From contig JAHCJI010000008.1 of the NCBI GenBank assembly GCA_026126305.1, forward strand, positions 116,307 through 180,306: DNA of 64,000 nt. The letters run 5' to 3'. Below the pieces are notes generated by a model that saw only the letters and a program-made list of their open reading frames with translations, was not told the DNA's origin and did not search any database. A program made the translations under genes and the position numbers. Each line of letters opens with the position of its first letter. Within the stretch, counting starts at the first letter, position 1. This stretch comes from Phycisphaeraceae bacterium. GTDB lineage: Bacteria > Planctomycetota > Phycisphaerae > Phycisphaerales > UBA1924. Shown here piece by piece: positions 38,222-46,193 of this stretch.

Positions 38222-39640
38222 TCAGGGAATCGGAGTTTCGAGGAGCAGGTAGAGGAGATTGTTGACGAAATCGGGCGACCGGGTCAGATCAATATGATTG
38301 GCATTGATGAACTGCACACGATCCCAAGAGATGGGCGAGTCGAGCCCGACGGAGTACCCACGCCCAAGCCGTTCGTCCATGAGGGCGCTGGCGCGCGTCA
38401 CGGTACCGTCGCCGGGGTGCTTCTCGAGCACACGCAGACGCCCATCGGGCAGCACGCCCAGCACGGCGTCGGTCGGTTCGGCGTCGCCGATGAACACGCA
38501 TAACTTTGTGCCCGGCGGAGGCGAGGCGGGCAGATCCAAAGCTCGATGGAGTTGCTCGGCCCGGGCCAGGCTCTTGGCCAGATGGTCCAGTGCGATTTCC
38601 CGACGCTGCGCCTCGGTCTCTACTTCTGGCAAGAGCCAACGCAGCACACGATCGGCACCTGGGCCAGCCAGGCCCCACCCATAGCGCTGCCAGGTGTTCA
38701 CGTCGTAGAAGTCCACGGGTTTGCCGGTCTGGGTATCGATAACCACGCCGTGGCGCGTGCGGGGCATGAGTTGATAGATCGATGGCATCGTGCCCAGGAT
38801 GGCCGGGCGGTAATTGGGAAACAGCGGGTTGAGATTCACCCCGCGCACGAGTTGGTCCAGGGCGCGCACCGAGCCGGCGTTGGGCGTGCCGATAAGGATG
38901 GCTTTTCGCACGTTGGCAGCGCCGGCCCAGTTCAGGTCGGGCAGCGAGCCATCCTCGGGCAGGGGTGCGGACCCGTATCGAAGGTAATACCGCAGCACCA
39001 GCCCGCCCATCGAATGGGCCACCACGTCGACGCGCACCGGCGCGTCGTCAGAAAGGTTGCGGCCCAATCGCACCTGGAACTGGGCGTCGAGGATGCGCTC
39101 GTGCAGTTCGGCGGCGTTCTCGGCGATGTCGCGCCGCCAGTCGTAGCCGTACTGGAAGCAGGTGTAGTGCAGGCCGCCATAGTCCACGGCTCCGCTCTGG
39201 CCCAGTTCCTGATCGCGGTAATCGCCCGCGGCCAAGGTGTTCAGGATGTCGACATACGCTCCGATCCGGATGCGTCGGAAGGGCGTGATGTTGGCCACCA
39301 GGTAATCGAGCACGCCCGGGCTGTACCCGTCGTCACGCAGGTCCTTCAGTGGCACGCCGATGGCCATGGGCAAAGCCATCTCGCGGGCACCATCGGGCTT
39401 GTCGGCATCGGCGGCACCGTAGGTGAACGCGCCCCAGATCTTTCGGCCTGTCTTCTGATTCTCGATCCTCGAACCCAGGATGCCCGGGATAACGACGACG
39501 GGCGTGCGTTGCTCGCCGATGTTCTGGGCCGGCGTGTTGTAGATAGCCGCAAGGTCGGCCATCCGCGGTTTGACCGCGCACGAGGGCAGTACGCACACCA
39601 CCAAACCGAGCACGACTACCAGCACCATATTGGAACGCAT
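38222..39640 (-). CDS. LCAT-like alpha/beta hydrolase lipoprotein
   Basis: A 472-residue protein. The signal peptide LVVVLGLVVCVLPSC ends in a lipobox. The hydrolase part opens with TPVVVIPGILGSRIENQ, typical of lecithin:cholesterol acyltransferase-like enzymes, and has the nucleophile elbow DVVAHSMGGLVLRYY. The C-terminal half contains FINANHIDLTRSPDF, which likely carries the catalytic His. It would act on lipids or acyl esters in the envelope. The ATG at 39640 is chosen to put the signal peptide at the N-terminus. It may share a transcript with the channel gene downstream. Confidence 0.8.
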   Translation of the reverse strand: MRSNMVLVVVLGLVVCVLPSCAVKPRMADLAAIYNTPAQNIGEQRTPVVVIPGILGSRIENQKTGRKIWGAFTYGAADADKPDGAREMALPMAIGVPLKDLRDDGYSPGVLDYLVANITPFRRIRIGAYVDILNTLAAGDYRDQELGQSGAVDYGGLHYTCFQYGYDWRRDIAENAAELHERILDAQFQVRLGRNLSDDAPVRVDVVAHSMGGLVLRYYLRYGSAPLPEDGSLPDLNWAGAANVRKAILIGTPNAGSVRALDQLVRGVNLNPLFPNYRPAILGTMPSIYQLMPRTRHGVVIDTQTGKPVDFYDVNTWQRYGWGLAGPGADRVLRWLLPEVETEAQRREIALDHLAKSLARAEQLHRALDLPASPPPGTKLCVFIGDAEPTDAVLGVLPDGRLRVLEKHPGDGTVTRASALMDERLGRGYSVGLDSPISWDRVQFINANHIDLTRSPDFVNNLLYLLLETPIP

Positions 39641-39689
39641 ACGCCCGCACCCGCCTGAGCATCGGCCGCAAATGAATTGCATCGGGCAA

Positions 39690-39762
39690 TGGGCAGACCC
39701 GGACTTGAACCGGGGACACCAGCATTTTCAATGCTGTGCTCTACCAACTGAGCTATCTGCCC
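39690..39762 (-). tRNA. tRNA-Phe (anticodon GAA)
   Basis: The minus strand folds as a complete 73-nt cloverleaf. Acceptor GGGCAGA pairs with TCTGCCC, the D arm reads GCTC AGTTGGTA GAGC, the anticodon loop TTGAAAA (anticodon GAA) is on stem CAGCA/TGCTG, and the T arm is CCCGG TTCAAGT CCGGG. The discriminator base is A. CCA is not encoded (TTGC follows). Confidence 0.97.
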
Positions 39763-39769
39763 CGAAGCC

Positions 39770-39810
39770 TCTGGGGAAGCTCTTCCCCAGAAGCGTCAGG
39801 GCCCAGTATA
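39770..39810 (-). promoter_or_regulatory. tRNA-Phe upstream region: -10 box and leader hairpin
   Basis: On the minus strand TATACT (39810-39805) is a good -10, about 43 nt before the mature tRNA. Between it and the tRNA is a perfect 10-bp inverted repeat TCTGGGGAAG / CTTCCCCAGA (39770-39791) with a 2-nt centre. It would sit in the 5' leader removed by RNase P. No strong -35 is seen. Confidence 0.45.
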
Positions 39811-39934
39811 CACCACCTCGGCCGCGACGGAAAGCACGCCCCAAAGACACGAGCCCGGGATGGCGGCAGGAACGGCCTTACCCTCATGACCGGCTGCCGG
39901 GGTGCCGATAGTCATGGGCCGGAGGGCATTGGGC

Positions 39935-40408
39935 GTGAGCAAGGATGGACCAACCAAACAGATCCCTCGCATCTTGGCCATCGCCAGTGGCGGGGGGCAT
40001 TGGGTCCAATTGCTCCGCCTTCGGCCTGCCTGGAAGGGTGCGAGGGTCACGTATGTCAGCGTCCGCAAGGCCTACGCCAGCGACGTGCCCGGCGAGCGGT
40101 TCATGGCGATCAACGATGCCACGCGATGGGACAAGGTGGGTCTGATCAAGATGGCCTTTCGACTGGCCTGGATCATGGTTCGTGTCCGCCCCAACGTGGT
40201 CGTTTCCACCGGGGCAGCGCCCGGCTACTTCGCCATCCGCCTGGGCAAAATCCTTGGAGCTCGCACCATCTGGCTCGACAGCATCGCCAACGTCGAGGAG
40301 ATCTCGATGACCGGCACGCTGGTGAAAGACCACGCCACGCTCTGGCTCACGCAATGGCCCCATTTGGCGGCGGCAGAGGGCCCCCAATGTCACGGGAGCG
40401 TGCTGTGA
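39935..40408 (+). CDS. Alg14/PssD-like glycosyltransferase subunit
   Basis: A 157-residue protein like Alg14/PssD, the membrane-anchoring acceptor-binding half of a split GT-B glycosyltransferase. RILAIASGGGHWVQLLRL is the family N-terminus, and VVVSTGAAPGYFAIRLGKIL and ARTIWLDSIANVEEIS follow. It pairs with the Alg13/PssE-like gene next to it. The GTG at 39935 has GGAGG 9 nt upstream; an ATG at 39914 is possible. It is the first gene of the polysaccharide/exosortase operon, and its stop overlaps the next start (GTGA). Confidence 0.85.
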   Translation: MSKDGPTKQIPRILAIASGGGHWVQLLRLRPAWKGARVTYVSVRKAYASDVPGERFMAINDATRWDKVGLIKMAFRLAWIMVRVRPNVVVSTGAAPGYFAIRLGKILGARTIWLDSIANVEEISMTGTLVKDHATLWLTQWPHLAAAEGPQCHGSVL

Positions 40409-40899
40409 TCTTTGTGACCGTGGGAGCGCAGATGGCCTTTGACCGCATGGTGCGGGCCGTGGACGAATGGGCCGAAAAGTGCGGCCGTTCGGACGTGTTC
40501 GCGCAGATCGGGCCGACAGACTACACGCCCCGGCACATCGAGCACGTCGGCTTTCTGGAGCCGCCGCAGTTCGCCGAAAGAGCCCGGGAGGCCAGCGTGA
40601 TCGTGGCCCACGCGGGGATGGGTTCGATCATCACCGCCCTGACGCTGGGCAAGCCGATCCTGGTCATGCCGCGGCGTGGCGATCTTCGGGAAACCCGCAA
40701 CGACCACCAGGTGGCCACGGCCAAGCGTCTGAGCGAACTGGGCAAGGTGGCCGTGGCGATGGATGAGCGCGAACTGGTGGAGCGTCTGGGGCGTCTGGAT
40801 GAACTGCGCGCGACCGGTGCCATCGGCCCCTTCGCGCAAGATTCACTCCTGGCAGCCATACGCGGGGTGGTCTTTCCGGGCACGACCGATAGCCACTGA
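40405..40899 (+). CDS. Alg13/PssE-like glycosyltransferase subunit
   Basis: A 164-residue GT28 C-terminal-domain protein, the sugar-nucleotide-binding half of the split transferase. VIFVTVGAQMAFDRMVRAVD is the PssE/Alg13 start and VIVAHAGMGSIITALTLGKPILVMPRR, read in two parts, is the nucleotide-sugar site. The GTG at 40405 overlaps the previous stop and has GGGAG 6 nt upstream; an ATG 18 nt earlier is possible. With its partner it probably adds an early sugar to a lipid-linked exopolysaccharide unit. Confidence 0.87.
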   Translation: MIFVTVGAQMAFDRMVRAVDEWAEKCGRSDVFAQIGPTDYTPRHIEHVGFLEPPQFAERAREASVIVAHAGMGSIITALTLGKPILVMPRRGDLRETRNDHQVATAKRLSELGKVAVAMDERELVERLGRLDELRATGAIGPFAQDSLLAAIRGVVFPGTTDSH

Positions 40900-40964
40900 T
40901 ACGATCATGCCCGCCCAACCGCTGGCCGATAGCCCCCGGTGAACCCTGCTGGAGTGGACCCAAG

Positions 40965-42329
40965 ATGAGCAAAGCGACGATGGACGCGACGGCCTCGGCA
41001 ACCCTGCATACCAAACTAGATACAAACACCGCACTGGTGGGCATCATCGGCCTGGGCTATGTCGGCTTGCCCTTGGCCGCCAGCCTGCACACAGGCGGTC
41101 TGCCGGTGCTGGGTCTGGACGTGGACGAATCCAAGATCGATGCTCTGTCTAAGGGTGTGAACTACCTCAAGCACCTGGGCGACGACATGACCCGGGCCCT
41201 GGCGGGCAGCGACCGCTTCGAGGCCACCACCGATTTTGCCAGACTGGCCGAGACCGATGTCATCATCGTGTGCCTGCCCACGCCTTTGGGCCAGCACCAC
41301 GAGCCCGACCTGAGTTACGTGGTGATCGCGGGCGAGCAGATTGGCATGACGTTGCGTTCTGGACAGTTGATCGTGCTTGAGTCCACAACTTACCCCGGCA
41401 CGACACGCGGGGAATTCCTCGAAGCGATCGAACGCGAGGCCGACAAGGCCGGCAAGCGCCTGGTGTGCGGCAAGGACTACTTCGTGGCCTATTCGCCCGA
41501 GCGCGAGGACCCGGGCCGTCAGAGCCATACCACCAGCACCATCCCCAAACTGGTGGGCGGGCTGGACGACACGGCGGCCGACCTGGCGATGAAGATGTAC
41601 GCCAAGGGCATCGAGAACCTGCACCGGGTCGACAGCGCCGAGGTGGCCGAGGCGGCGAAACTGCTGGAGAACATCTTCCGGGCCGTCAACATCGCGATGG
41701 TCAACGAGATGAAACTCATCCTGACCAAGATGGGCATCGACGTGTGGCAGGTGATCGAGGCGGCCAGCACCAAGCCCTTCGGGTTCATGCCCTTTTATCC
41801 GGGCCCGGGGCTGGGAGGGCACTGCATCCCCATCGACCCCTTCTACCTGACGTGGAAGGCCCGCGAGTTCGGGCACGTCACGCGATTCATCGAGCTGGCC
41901 GGCGAGATCAACCACGCCATGCCCGGGTACGTGGTCGAACGTCTGGCCCAGGCCTTGAACGACCGGGGCAAGCCCGTGCGTGGATGCAAGGTCCTGGTGC
42001 TGGGGCTGGCCTACAAGCCAGACGTGGACGACACGCGTGAGAGCCCCTCCTTCGAGGTCATCGAGCGTCTGCGTGAGCGCGGCGCAACGGTGGACTACAG
42101 CGACCCGCACGTGCCCAGGACCGTCCCGGTTCGCAAGCACGATCTCCAGATGCACTCGGTGGACCTGACGCCACAGAACCTGGCCCGCTACGACGCGGTG
42201 GTGGTCGTGACGCATCACAAGGCCTTCGACTACGATGCCGTGGCGCAGCACTCGCAATTGGTGGTCGACACACGCAACGCCTTGGCCGCCCACGCGGCTT
42301 CGATGGGTGACCGCCTGGTGAAGGCCTGA
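40965..42329 (+). CDS. UDP-N-acetyl-sugar 6-dehydrogenase (WbpA/WecC type)
   Basis: A 454-residue nucleotide-sugar dehydrogenase that oxidises C6 of a UDP-HexNAc to a uronic acid. The Rossmann motif is VGIIGLGYVGLPLAASL. VLESTTYPGTTRGEFL and KLLENIFRAVNIAMVNEM are family blocks, and the catalytic Cys is in GPGLGGHCIPIDPFYL. The sequence is closer to WbpA-type UDP-GlcNAc dehydrogenases than to UDP-glucose dehydrogenase, but the substrate is inferred. It probably supplies an acidic sugar for the exopolysaccharide made by this operon. Confidence 0.9.
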   Translation: MSKATMDATASATLHTKLDTNTALVGIIGLGYVGLPLAASLHTGGLPVLGLDVDESKIDALSKGVNYLKHLGDDMTRALAGSDRFEATTDFARLAETDVIIVCLPTPLGQHHEPDLSYVVIAGEQIGMTLRSGQLIVLESTTYPGTTRGEFLEAIEREADKAGKRLVCGKDYFVAYSPEREDPGRQSHTTSTIPKLVGGLDDTAADLAMKMYAKGIENLHRVDSAEVAEAAKLLENIFRAVNIAMVNEMKLILTKMGIDVWQVIEAASTKPFGFMPFYPGPGLGGHCIPIDPFYLTWKAREFGHVTRFIELAGEINHAMPGYVVERLAQALNDRGKPVRGCKVLVLGLAYKPDVDDTRESPSFEVIERLRERGATVDYSDPHVPRTVPVRKHDLQMHSVDLTPQNLARYDAVVVVTHHKAFDYDAVAQHSQLVVDTRNALAAHAASMGDRLVKA

Positions 42330-42379
42330 CGGTGCCTGCCCGGGCCGAGACATCGCCGCCCGCGCGCGGGAGCACTTCG

Positions 42380-43348
42380 ATGGGGAGTCTCGAAGAACTC
42401 GTGCGGATCCGCGACGGGGACCGGCACGCCGGCCGCGTCGGGCGGTCGATCCTGGCCAAAGCCCTCTGCCAGCGCACGCCCCGCGCCTGGCTCGAACGCA
42501 TGGGCATCCATGTGGTCCCGGTGCATTTCTATCAGCCACTGCCCGATTTTGCGCACCTGCCCGAATCGCTCTGGGACGACAAGGACGAGCCCGTGGGCAT
42601 CGAACTGCCCACTGAGACTATGGCCGAGTTGGTACACACCATCGGCCAGCGATTCGGGAACGAACTGGCGGCGTTTCCAAGCGAGGCAGACCCCGATGGC
42701 CCCTATCAAGGGTACGCCACCCACAACGGGCTCTTCGAGAGTGTCGACGCCGAGATGCTCTACGGCCTGGTTCGGCTGCGGCGTCCGCAACGGATCATCG
42801 AGATCGGCTCAGGCTATTCAACCCGGCTGATCCGTTCGGCGATCGCTCGCAACCGTGCCGAAGACCCCGCCCTCGACGCACGACTGGCCAGCGTCGATCC
42901 CTTCGCGGCAGACGATCTGTCACGCGAAGCACCACACTGGGCGCGTGTGTACCGGCACCCGGTGCAGGCGATGGACCCCTCGTGCGTCGAAGCATTGGAA
43001 CCGGGCGACATGCTCTTCATCGATTCCTCGCACGCCGTCTCGGTGGGCAGCGACGTGGTGTTCGAATTTCTGGAATTGATCCCACGTGTCCGGCCCGGTG
43101 TGTTGATCCACGTCCACGACGTTTTTCTGCCGTATGAGTATCCCCGAGCGTGGGTCAAAGAGCGGCGGATCGCCTGGAACGAGCAGTATCTGCTCCAGAG
43201 TTTTTTGTGCCACAACCGAGCCTACCGGATCGTCTTTGCGGGGTATTGGATGCACCGCAAGCGGCCCGAAACGCTCGAGGCCCATGTGCCCACGTACGAC
43301 CGGCGGACCACCGCCCCGGGGAGTTTCTACTTTGAGCGCGTCGCTTGA
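42380..43348 (+). CDS. Class I SAM-dependent methyltransferase
   Basis: A 322-residue protein. The SAM motif I is RIIEIGSGYSTRLIRSAI; later DMLFIDSSHAVSVGSDVVFE gives the acidic residues of motif II, as in the Methyltransf_24 group. About 130 residues precede the SAM fold (HVVPVHFYQPLPDFAHL), seen in methyltransferases of polysaccharide clusters. It may O-methylate a sugar. ATG 42380 has GGGAG 7 nt upstream; a GTG at 42332 is possible. It overlaps the next gene by 17 bp. Confidence 0.82.
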   Translation: MGSLEELVRIRDGDRHAGRVGRSILAKALCQRTPRAWLERMGIHVVPVHFYQPLPDFAHLPESLWDDKDEPVGIELPTETMAELVHTIGQRFGNELAAFPSEADPDGPYQGYATHNGLFESVDAEMLYGLVRLRRPQRIIEIGSGYSTRLIRSAIARNRAEDPALDARLASVDPFAADDLSREAPHWARVYRHPVQAMDPSCVEALEPGDMLFIDSSHAVSVGSDVVFEFLELIPRVRPGVLIHVHDVFLPYEYPRAWVKERRIAWNEQYLLQSFLCHNRAYRIVFAGYWMHRKRPETLEAHVPTYDRRTTAPGSFYFERVA

Positions 43349-44561
43349 TACCTTGGCCCAGCCATCTCAGGCGGCGTTGCCGGCGGCGGTTGCCACACGC
43401 GCCTACGACGGGGTCATCTGCTTTGGCGGGGTCGATTGGTGGTATCACAATCGCGGGCATTATGACATCCAGATGATGCGCGAATTCAGCGCGCACGTGC
43501 CCGTGCTGTACGTCAACTCCATCGGCATGCGCGTGCCCAGGCCGGGCAAAGGCGGCATGTTCGCCCGCCGCATCGTCCGCAAGCTGCGCAGCTTCCGCCA
43601 CGGCCTGACGCGGGTGCGTGACCGGTTCTGGGTGCTCAGCCCGGTGGTCGCGCCGGCGGGGCTGGGTGCCGGTCTCAACCGCGCCGCCCTGGCGTGGCAG
43701 GTGGTTCGGGCGGCACGCCGGGCTGGCATCACCCGGCCGCTGGTCTGGGTGGCCTGTCCGCCCGCACAGGTCGTCGTCGAGTCGCTGCGGCCCGTGGGCG
43801 TCGTCTACCAGCGCACGGACCGATTCGAGGAGTTCAAGGGCGTCGATCGCCAGCGTATCTCGAGCTTTGATACCGCGCTCAAATCCCGCGCCGACGTCAC
43901 GCTGTATTGCTCGACGTGGCTCATGCAGGTCGAAGGCGAACAGCCCAAGGCTTCGGCATTCGTCGACCACGGCGTCGATGCGAGGGAGTTTGAGGCCGCG
44001 GGCACCGGGCGCGTACCCGCCCCGCACGATACGCTCGAGCTGCCCCGGCCGGTCGTTGGCTTTGTGGGCGGCATCGACGCGCACACCTTCGATCCGCAAC
44101 TGTTCCTGGACGTGGCGCGAGCGCTTCCCGATGCCACGTTCATGCTTGTCGGTGCGTGCAGCCTGCCCGAGGGCTGGTGCGACCTGCCCAACGTGAGGCT
44201 CCTGGGTCAGAGGCCTTATGAGCAGGTGCCCGCGTACATGGCCGCCGCCGACGTGCTCATCATGCCATGGAACCGCAGCGAGTGGATCCGCGCGTGCAAC
44301 CCGGTCAAACTCAAAGAGTACCTTGCCATCGGCCGGCCCATCGTCAGCACGCCCTTCCCCGAGCTGGAGCGCTACGCCAGGCTCGTCCGCGTCGGTGAGG
44401 ACGCACCGGGGTTCATAACACAGGTCCGTGAAGCGCTGGAACACCCCGGCGATCCGGCACCCGGGCGCGACCTGGTCCGCGAGCAGACATGGACGGCCAA
44501 GGCCAATGCCGTGATCGAAGCGCTGCGCGAGCGCGGCATCACGCCGGAGCCGTCCCCATGA
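43332..44561 (+). CDS. GT-B glycosyltransferase
   Basis: A 409-residue transferase. It begins GVICFGGVDWWYHNRGHYDI, a pattern of GT4-like enzymes. The C-terminal lobe has VGFVGGIDAHTFDPQLFLDV, then NVRLLGQRPYEQVPAYMAAADVLIMPW in two parts, and KLKEYLAIGRPIVSTPFPEL, the nucleotide-sugar side. A TTG start at 43332 is supported by GGGGAG 8-9 nt upstream and gives a 17-bp overlap with the methyltransferase. Sugar donor unknown. Its stop overlaps the exosortase ATG. Confidence 0.83.
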   Translation: MSASLDTLAQPSQAALPAAVATRAYDGVICFGGVDWWYHNRGHYDIQMMREFSAHVPVLYVNSIGMRVPRPGKGGMFARRIVRKLRSFRHGLTRVRDRFWVLSPVVAPAGLGAGLNRAALAWQVVRAARRAGITRPLVWVACPPAQVVVESLRPVGVVYQRTDRFEEFKGVDRQRISSFDTALKSRADVTLYCSTWLMQVEGEQPKASAFVDHGVDAREFEAAGTGRVPAPHDTLELPRPVVGFVGGIDAHTFDPQLFLDVARALPDATFMLVGACSLPEGWCDLPNVRLLGQRPYEQVPAYMAAADVLIMPWNRSEWIRACNPVKLKEYLAIGRPIVSTPFPELERYARLVRVGEDAPGFITQVREALEHPGDPAPGRDLVREQTWTAKANAVIEALRERGITPEPSP

Positions 44562-45439
44562 GCGATACGAAGAACACCCCGGGCAGCGGCTGGACGGCAA
44601 CGCGCGTGGCCTGGCTGGTGGTGTTGCTCTCGCTGGCAGTCATAGCGGCGCTTCCCACATGGCAGAACGTCTTCGATCTGGCCACGCGCAGCGCGGAATA
44701 TTCGCACATGATGCTGGTGGTGCCCGTCGCGCTGCTGCTGCTCTGGCAACGTCGGGAGCGATTGGCCGGCGTGCCTTTGGCCGCCACCGCCACGGGCGCG
44801 CTCGTCGCGCTGCTGGGCGTGGCGATGGATTTCGTCGGCTTTGCCACGCAGGTCGACATCGTCAAGGACACGGGCATGGTCGTCATGCTGCTGGGTGCCA
44901 TCGTCACTGTGACGGGCTGGGCATGGGTCGTGCGGGCGGCCCCCGCGCTGGCCGCGCTGGCGTTCCTCATCCCCGTCCCCGGGCGTGTCCGACAACGCAT
45001 CGCACTGCCCCTGCAAGAAGCTTCGGCCACCATCACCGAGCACATCATGGACTTCTTCGGCGTGCCCATCGCACGCCTGGGCAACGTGCTCCAGATCAAC
45101 GGCGTGGACGTGGCCGTCGCCGAGGCCTGCAACGGCATGCGCATGGTCGTGGCCCTGGGATTGGTAGCCTACGCCTTCGCGTTCTCGATGCCGTTGAGGC
45201 CTTGGGCCCGGGTTGTCATCCTGGCATCGAGCCCATTGGTCGCGCTCTTGGCCAACGTCCTGCGCCTGGGGCCCAACGTCCTTTTCTACGGCTACACCAG
45301 CGAGGAAACGGCCAAGTTCGCCCACGACGTCAGCGGCTGGCTTGTCTTGCTTGTTGCCTTGGGAGTGTTATGGGGCTCGGTGGCCCTGGCGCGATGGCTG
45401 GAATTGCCCATCGAACCCGCACGTCCCAACGCACGATAA
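44558..45439 (+). CDS. Exosortase
   Basis: A 293-residue polytopic membrane transpeptidase. The three catalytic residues can be placed: Cys191 in VAEACNGMRM, Arg236 in LLANVLRLGPN and His256 in AKFAHDVSGW. About eight hydrophobic segments are seen. It should cleave PEP-CTERM-like tails and pass the proteins on to the cell surface. Two likely substrates are in this window (22709 and 52744). ATGA overlap with the glycosyltransferase gene shows it belongs to the operon. The exact exosortase subtype cannot be told by eye. Confidence 0.92.
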   Translation: MSDTKNTPGSGWTATRVAWLVVLLSLAVIAALPTWQNVFDLATRSAEYSHMMLVVPVALLLLWQRRERLAGVPLAATATGALVALLGVAMDFVGFATQVDIVKDTGMVVMLLGAIVTVTGWAWVVRAAPALAALAFLIPVPGRVRQRIALPLQEASATITEHIMDFFGVPIARLGNVLQINGVDVAVAEACNGMRMVVALGLVAYAFAFSMPLRPWARVVILASSPLVALLANVLRLGPNVLFYGYTSEETAKFAHDVSGWLVLLVALGVLWGSVALARWLELPIEPARPNAR

Positions 45440-45476
45440 TCAGGTGGAGGAATCGCGAAAGAGGACCGCCCAAGAG

Positions 45477-46193
45477 ATGCCCCGGACCGCCCAACATTCC
45501 ATTCTGGCCAGGTTGGCCGCCCCCATGACCGCGGCCGTGCTGGCGGTGATGGCTGGCTACACCGTGCTGGCGGCCCGCCCCACCATGGGCGGTGAGGCGT
45601 ACTTTGCTGGTGTCCGTCAGGCCATCGACGCGCTGCCCATGCAGATCGACGGGTACATCGGAGCCGACCGCCCGCCTTTACCCGCCGCCATCGAAATGCT
45701 GCGCCCAAATCGCCTCTTCCAGCGCGAGTACGTCGATCCACTGACTGGATACGGGTTTACCGTGCTGATCGTGCATTGCGGCGATGTTCGGGATATGATG
45801 GGTCATTACCCACCAATCTGTTATCCGAGCAATGGCTGGATGATCGAGAGCGTGAGTCAGCAATCTATCGAACGCTCCGATGGGCAGCAGGTGCCCATCT
45901 CGCGATACGTGGTCCATCGCGGGGAGGGGGCCTTGCGATTGTCCAGACAAATTGCAAACACGTTTATCGTCCCAAGAGCCGATGAGCCCATGGGACGCGA
46001 TGACAAGGCGCTGGACAGGGTGGCCCGCACGAGGTGGAGTTCTGGGTTGGGAGCGGCCCAAGTCCAGATCATCACCGAGGCTTCATTGTCCGATGAGATG
46101 CGCCGCCATGTGGAACGACGAGTCGCCGAACACCTGGACGGCGTGATCGCCGCGGTGACGCGGCCGGTGGGTCTGGAGGGGGAGGGCCCATGA
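45477..46193 (+). CDS. Exosortase-associated EpsI-like protein
   Basis: A 238-residue protein with one N-terminal membrane segment (MTAAVLAVMAGYTVLAARP) and an extracytoplasmic domain. REYVDPLTGYGFTVLIVHCG and GHYPPICYPSNGWMIESVSQ resemble the EpsI/DUF3485 family, found fused to or beside exosortases. The conserved His/Cys in HYPPICYP suggest a catalytic or structural role. I use the ATG at 45477; a GTG at 45444 is possible. The stop overlaps the next ATG (ATGA). Confidence 0.82.
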   Translation: MPRTAQHSILARLAAPMTAAVLAVMAGYTVLAARPTMGGEAYFAGVRQAIDALPMQIDGYIGADRPPLPAAIEMLRPNRLFQREYVDPLTGYGFTVLIVHCGDVRDMMGHYPPICYPSNGWMIESVSQQSIERSDGQQVPISRYVVHRGEGALRLSRQIANTFIVPRADEPMGRDDKALDRVARTRWSSGLGAAQVQIITEASLSDEMRRHVERRVAEHLDGVIAAVTRPVGLEGEGP

